DNA of 64,000 nucleotides from Symsagittifera roscoffensis (Eukaryota > Xenacoelomorpha > Acoela > Convolutidae), in contig NC_087064.1 of NCBI RefSeq assembly GCF_963678635.1, forward strand, positions 56,802,338 to 56,866,337, read 5' to 3'. Each line of letters opens with the position of its first letter. Position 1 is the first letter of the stretch. The notes beneath the pieces were generated by a model. It saw only the letters and a program-made list of their open reading frames with translations. It had not been told where the DNA came from and ran no database searches. Below are positions 60,000 through 64,000 of the stretch, in pieces. Both the position numbers and the translations under genes were made by a program.

Positions 60000-60654
60000 A
60001 TTGCGTGTGTTACAGGATGTGCAAATGGAGTTGAATTCAGACTGAAACTTGCGTGACCTGAACATCATTTATAACTTGCAGCCTCCACGAGCAACAGAGA
60101 AAACGATGTGGAGTTGCCTGTATGGGGCCCAGAGGTCTGGGTTAAGCCTGGCAGCTGTCTGGCAAAAATTTGTGGATTGGAAGAGCATATGTGTGGAGGT
60201 CTCGGCTGCGTAAGGACCTTGGCAAAGCAACACAAGCAATTGACAATAAGTTAGCGTAAAAGTGTCTTCGAGGTTGTTGGAAACCAAAGAGAATTATATT
60301 GGAAAATGGAGAGAAGCGATAGAAGCAGAAATGAATATCCAGCAGAGTGAAACTTATCCCAGACCATCGGGAGCGCGATATCTAGTAGGATCCAAGTTGG
60401 CTCCGATGTGCAAAAGCCGATACCCAGTACAGTTTGTAGCAGTGGATGTGAAGAGTACGAGGAAGATCGTGGATCAAGCATTCTCAGTGCCGAAATGTGT
60501 GAGATTAGCGAGATTGTCGGAAAAATGTTACGGGTTGATATGTAGGATGTTCGCAGCAGTTCCAGGAAGAACCAAAGACGAGTTAGAGCCAATTTTGGGA
60601 AAGAAGTTCATGGGATATGCTAGTGGGAACTTTAGTGACTTTGACAGACGGTGA
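60000..60654 (+). pseudogene. Duplicated segment 6, copy B
   Basis: Counterpart of 56088-56731. 60262-60654 reads ENYIGKWREAIEAEMNIQQS, TYPRPSGARYLVGSKLAPMC and GYASGNFSDFDRR. The GPEDWVKPGSC part upstream is broken by a 9-bp loss near 60078. Confidence 0.4.
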
Positions 60655-61256
60655 GCAGAGAGGATCAACAGCGACAGGTTATAATGCAGCAGACAAAAAC
60701 GATGAAATCAATCAAGTATAGATGGAAGTGGAACAACTACTGGAAGCGTCGGGAAAGCGTAATTGGAGGAGCATCAGGTTGACGCATGGTGAGTTCCCAT
60801 GCCATTGCTTTCTGCAAACATGGTGGTATACCGGGCGCTGTAATCTGGTGTTGACCTGACTCTGGAGAGCTGATCTCCATGGGTTTACCAGATTCATCAC
60901 AGCCCATAACGATAGTGATAGTGGGAGTTATGATGGCAATTCGATGGCTGGAAGCTCATGTAAATGTGAATAATCGACAGGAGATACCGACGAAAGAACA
61001 ACTGCAGGAACTTGATTGTCTAAAAGATTTAGATCTTTTCGAGACAATGTGCAAAATCTTGAACATTCCGATGAAATTGAAGAAGATATGGGTCAGAAGA
61101 CGACTGATGCCATGGTTTAGAGCCAACATGACTGCATGGTTATACGAGAATGCCAAGAAGCATATGTCGAAGCACAGCGGAGTATACAGTGCGCATACAG
61201 TGCGCCTTACAATTGAAAAATCAAAAAAACATCTGGTGAAACTTTATGTGAAATAG
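60655..61256 (+). pseudogene. Last ORF of the SGNH block
   Basis: Frame 60879-61256 (125 codons) reads PITIVIVGVMMAIRWLEAHV, LQELDCLKDLDLFETMCKIL and RRRLMPWFRANMTAWLYENA. A tandem 11-mer ATACAGTGCGC (61184-61205) lies near its end, where the Penelope-like sequence takes over. Confidence 0.4.
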
Positions 61257-62861
61257 AAGCCGCGGCAAATTCATACGCACAAAACATAAAGCAAACACCA
61301 AGAGACAAAGCCGTTGAAAAAACGAGGAAATATCTCAAAGGTAATGGGTTGCTGGCTGCGCCTTTTGATAAGGGGGTTGGTTTTTGCATTCTGAGGAAAC
61401 AAACGTATGAATCAAAGCTAAAATTTTTGTTGCAATCTGCTCAGTTTTTGAAAAAAGATGCAACCACTGATGAGGTTATACTGAAAATTGGGAAGGAACT
61501 TAACAAAGAACTACTAGCCATGAACAAAAGAGACAAGATAAGTGATCGGTAATATTCTAAGATGAGGGCAACCCTCCCGTTTGTACGGTTTAGCTAAGGT
61601 ACACTAGGCTGAGACACCCCTACAACCAGTACTCTCATTTCGAGGCAGCTCGTATGAGAATCTTAACAAAACGCTGTCAAAGTTTTTTGACATCATCGAT
61701 GGAGCCAATATAGAAACCAATACTAAAGATGCCAGAGAAACAATTGAAAATTTGGCTCTGAGTCTCTTGATGTGAAAAGTTTGCACACCAACGTTCCACC
61801 GAAGGAGGCAATTGAAATTGCTTTACTGAAGCTGTACAGCCAGGAGTCTCCCCCTGAAATTCAAAGATCAACCATTAAAAGGCTTTTGAATCTGGCGGTC
61901 AGCAAAGTACATTTTAAGTGTAATGGTTCATGGTATGTACAAGTTGATGGTTTAGCAATGGGCGCGTCCCCCGCTGTTATTCTGGCAAACTTATGGCTGA
62001 AAGAGTACGATTTTGCTCTAAGACAAGAAATACCGGTGGGAACGAAGTTACAGCAAATTAATGACAAAAAGAGTTTGTGCCCATGTTGCAGCAGAAAAGT
62101 CACATATAGATCAAAGGGGGTTGAATGCGAGAGTTGCAGAAACTGGTATAATCTAAAATGCGGAAAAATATCCGATGACGTATACGCATCAATAACCGAG
62201 ATAGTCTGGTATTGTGAAAGCTGCTCCCGCACTCAGAACAAGAAGAAACATACTTCTCAGGTGAAAATGTTCCTCAGGTATGTGGATGACATTGTTAGAA
62301 CAGTCAGAGGGGAGCCGAGTTGTCTTCTCGATGCCGTCGATTCTCATCTTCCAAATCTGCAGTTCACTCTAGACGTACAAACTAATTCGGAGGGGAACTT
62401 GCCGTTCCTGGATTTGAACATAAATGTATCGCAGGATAGGATTGTAACTTGCAGTTGGTATCAAAAACCAACATCTACTGGACTACACTGAACTATAGAA
62501 GCTGCGCCCCAAATCAGTATGAGCGTAGTGTTATCCAAGGCACCGTGCACAGAATTTTTAGTAGTAGATCCAGCAGGAAGCAGTTTGATAAGGCTATGGA
62601 AACTGAAAGGGCGCAATGGCTGTCAAATCAATACCTTGAAAATTGGTCCGCAAAGGTGGCGGCAGACGCCCCGAGCAAAATCATCGAGGGTAAAGGCAAG
62701 CCCCTCGATAGTGAGAGGTGTTTGTCAACTCAATCACCAGCGGATTTGAAGAGCCCAATGCTTATGATGCAATATTGAGGTAACCAAAGCCAATATTTTG
62801 CCAACGGGTTACGAATTTTAACTAACGTTCAAGTGGTTTTCACCACAAGAAAGCTAGAATC
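61225..62861 (+). pseudogene. Penelope-like reverse transcriptase, broken
   Basis: N-terminal part: GNGLLAAPFDKGVGFCILRK (61341-61400) and KIGKELNKELLAMNKRDK. After a stop at 61550: LPRLYGLAKVH (61580-61610) and PVLSFRGSSYENLNKTLSKF (61634-61693). Motif A is LDVKSLHTNVPP (~61766-61801). Motif B is GLAMGASPAVILANLWLKEY (~61951-62010). A zinc finger insertion follows at 62078-62227, then motif C FLRYVDDIVR with YVDD at 62279-62290, and LPFLDLNINVSQDRIVTCSW and WYQKPTSTGLH. A shift near 62487 leads to LNYRSCAPNQYERSVIQGTV. The palm residues are intact although the frame is not. Confidence 0.8.
62078..62227 (+). other. PHD-like zinc finger inserted in the Penelope RT palm
   Basis: In frame with the RT and lying between motifs B and C: CPCC, 11 residues on CESC, then RNWYNLKC, and finally WYCESC. 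Spacing fits the PHD pattern C-x2-C...C-x2-C-x4-H-x2-C...W..C-x2-C. The single His ligand is Asn here (AAT at 62150-62152; CAT would restore the pattern), so the finger may be damaged in this copy. PHD fingers generally read histone tails. In an RT such a domain could guide chromatin targeting; that role is inference. Confidence 0.75.
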
Positions 62862-63143
62862 ATGTTTACCATCACTGAAGTCAGCATTCAATTTTCTAAT
62901 GAATCTAAGTCAAGAGTGGTTTATAAAGTGTCATGTAGTGGATGCACTTCCACCTATGTCGGACTAACTGTTCGACATTTGACCTCTAGAATTGAGGAAC
63001 ATAAAAAAGGGATTCACCAGAAGGCCTCCACCTTCAGGGAAATACCGCAGATCTCAGTTGAGAAATTATACATAAGTCAAACAACAAATTACAATTGTTG
63101 TTACAAGAAGCAAAACATATCAGGAAAAAGAAACCGGGCCTGA
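62862..63143 (+). pseudogene. Penelope-like GIY-YIG endonuclease
   Basis: Reads SRVVYKVSCSGCTSTYVGLT followed by RHLTSRIEEHKKGIHQ. The VYK..C..C....YVG.T core is the GIY-YIG motif with the Cys pair of Penelope endonucleases. R (in TSRI) and EH complete the usual signature. The C-terminal half degrades after KASTFREI and ends at 63143. It would nick target DNA to prime reverse transcription. The original start is upstream in the RT frame; TTG/ATG at 62862 is not a real start. Confidence 0.75.
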
Positions 63144-63768
63144 ACACGCGCGATGAGTTCAGGAGCAAGGAGTTAACACTGAAAATTTAGTCCCAAAATG
63201 TTTTTGGTTCTTTATGTAAAACGTACATGTCTAAATCGAAATTATGACTCAGGAACTTCCAGTCAAATAAATTGAAAAATGTTTAATTAATTTTAGAGGA
63301 TAAAAATTTTTTAATCTCAATAGTAATTTAGAAGTGAACTGTGTTTTGATTGGCTTATTTTTTAACATAATGGTTTAGAACCAAAATGTATGTGAATTAT
63401 TGTAAATAGCATTTGTAAATTGATGTATTATCGTCATGTAGATTAGTTTATTTTAAGAATCCTGACAATGCACATAGTTGCGATTACGTTTGAAATTTAC
63501 TTTTAGCAAAAATCTCTTCAGTCACAGTGGGCCTTTAATCCATTTCAGATGAATCAACCTAAAACCCGCTGTATCTCAACATGACTCTGTGAAAATACAC
63601 TCAATAAATTGAATTATGTACTCACATAGTGACGCAACTCTAGAATTAAATAAATATTGTAAGTAAGGAACTTTGGAAATTTTAGGGAATAACTAGTTTT
63701 AACTCCGTTTCTCAGTTGAGTTTTTCAGTTGAGACATGTGTTCGGTTTTGAACGGTTGACAGCTGTAG
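63144..63768 (+). other. 3' untranslated tail and flank
   Basis: AT-rich, non-coding, with AATAAA-like signals (CTCAATAAATTG at ~63600, TTAAATAAATATTG at ~63646). It may be the 3' UTR of the Penelope-like element. No gene seen. Confidence 0.5.
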
Positions 63769-63776
63769 TATAAAAG
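63769..63776 (+). promoter_or_regulatory. TATA-like box TATAAAAG
   Basis: A strong TATA consensus immediately before a threefold short repeat and a GC-richer stretch that runs off the window. It may drive a gene or LTR that begins beyond 64000. Confidence 0.4.
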
Positions 63777-63841
63777 ACGTTACCGAGGATGGTTGGCACG
63801 TTACCGAGGATGGAAAAGACGTTACCGAGGATGGTTGGCAT
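63776..63841 (+). repeat. Threefold repeat of GTTACCGAGGATGG
   Basis: Three copies of (A/G)ACGTTACCGAGGATGG separated by TTGGC or AAAA. Placed directly downstream of the TATA-like box. The unequal spacers suggest slippage duplication. Possible binding-site array or tandem repeat. Confidence 0.8.
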
Positions 63842-64000
63842 GGTCTTTCTTGCCTCAAAAGTGCAGGGAGATTCTCTAGGCATTCAAACCTGAATGCCCT
63901 TATAAAGCAGAGTCTATCATCTACTCACATTCCGTCTATTTTAGAACCACGACACCTCTACAGGACCGATCAGAAGCGACCAGACGGTTTGACGCTCGTT

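Larger units (their letters stand above)
57119..61105 (+). repeat. 3.8 kb tandem duplication, copy B
   Basis: Second copy of 53301-57118, continuing beyond the duplicated end into unique sequence at 61105-61256 (KIWVRRRLMPWFRANMTAWL). It retains ~150 bp missing in copy A and lacks two of its stops, so it is the better preserved copy. Confidence 0.9.
49083..61180 (+). mobile_element. RT-less block of decayed ORFs with SGNH-like proteins
   Basis: About 12 kb, A/G-rich like element B, entirely + strand, made of long but broken ORFs without any recognisable RT, integrase or transposase. Its first ~320 bp also occur inside element A (33578-33899), so at least its start has moved. It includes coiled-coil/SGNH-like ORFs (49404-50750), a second possible SGNH-like region (51347-52465) and a 3.8 kb tandem duplication (53301-61105). 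It could be the accessory half of a giant gypsy element whose pol resembles element B, a non-autonomous element, or a captured host gene cluster. Confidence 0.5.
61190..63143 (+). mobile_element. Penelope-like element with C-terminal GIY-YIG endonuclease
   Basis: One decayed + strand ORF with an RT related to telomerase-type RTs and, at its end, a GIY-YIG endonuclease: the canonical EN+ Penelope order. The 5' limit is inferred from where the frame ETLCEIEAAANSYAQNIKQ begins to make sense (about 61225). No terminal pseudo-LTR was identified. At least four frameshifts or stops make it inactive. Confidence 0.8.

Noticed and set aside
61467-61487. Hammerhead-ribozyme-like core CTGATGAG...CTGAAAA
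   Set aside because: A 3-bp stem II can be drawn, but no convincing stems I and III or conserved cleavage site were found, and it lies inside RT coding sequence rather than in a terminal repeat.

Overview
The window is eukaryotic DNA, most likely from an invertebrate animal. There are no bacterial-type operons or ribosome binding sites. One host-type gene has a GT-AG intron, and almost everything else is transposable-element debris: Ty3/gypsy-like LTR retroelements, a Penelope-like element and several families of non-autonomous DNA elements. I cannot name the phylum from the sequence. It is a mosaic of four base compositions: AT-rich (1-25 kb), A/C-rich on the + strand (26-42.7 kb), A/G-rich on the + strand (42.9-61.2 kb) and balanced (61.2-64 kb). 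A 200-base run of N (42682-42881) marks an assembly gap.

Layout. 1-4049: AT-rich, no gene, one dispersed repeat. 4050-17160: a tandem duplication of a ~6.5 kb unit. Each unit carries a palindromic foldback element, a Tc1/mariner-like MITE with TA target duplications, a truncated relative of that MITE, a hAT-like MITE with an 8-bp target duplication, and a possible minus-strand exon. 17161-21720: a heavily decayed gypsy element (RT and integrase still recognisable) interrupted by two large MITEs. 22588-23320: another Tc1-like MITE. 24221-25096: the only convincing host gene, a two-exon minus-strand gene for a short secreted protein.

25980-42681: a decayed gypsy/errantivirus-like element in the order Gag-protease-RT-RNase H-integrase-accessory ORFs-Env-3' ORF. 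It has stops, frameshifts, altered catalytic residues and a 320-bp insertion between RT and RNase H. The accessory ORFs next to Env, especially a ~600-codon ORF after it, are unusual. 42882-48673: a second, unrelated gypsy element with a long C-terminal extension after integrase. 49083-61180: a reverse-transcriptase-free block of decayed ORFs of the same composition. It includes a coiled-coil plus SGNH/GDSL-hydrolase-like protein, and it ends in a 3.8 kb tandem duplication of ORFs I do not recognise. 61190-63143: a Penelope-like element whose reverse transcriptase has a PHD-like zinc finger inserted between the palm motifs B and C, followed by a GIY-YIG endonuclease. The window ends in a promoter-like stretch with a threefold short repeat.

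The pieces do not form a working pathway. This is a nested graveyard in which mobile elements landed in each other and were then duplicated. The observations best worth following are the PHD insertion in the Penelope RT, the SGNH-bearing RT-less block and its small fragment inside the env-bearing gypsy element, and the large ORF downstream of Env.
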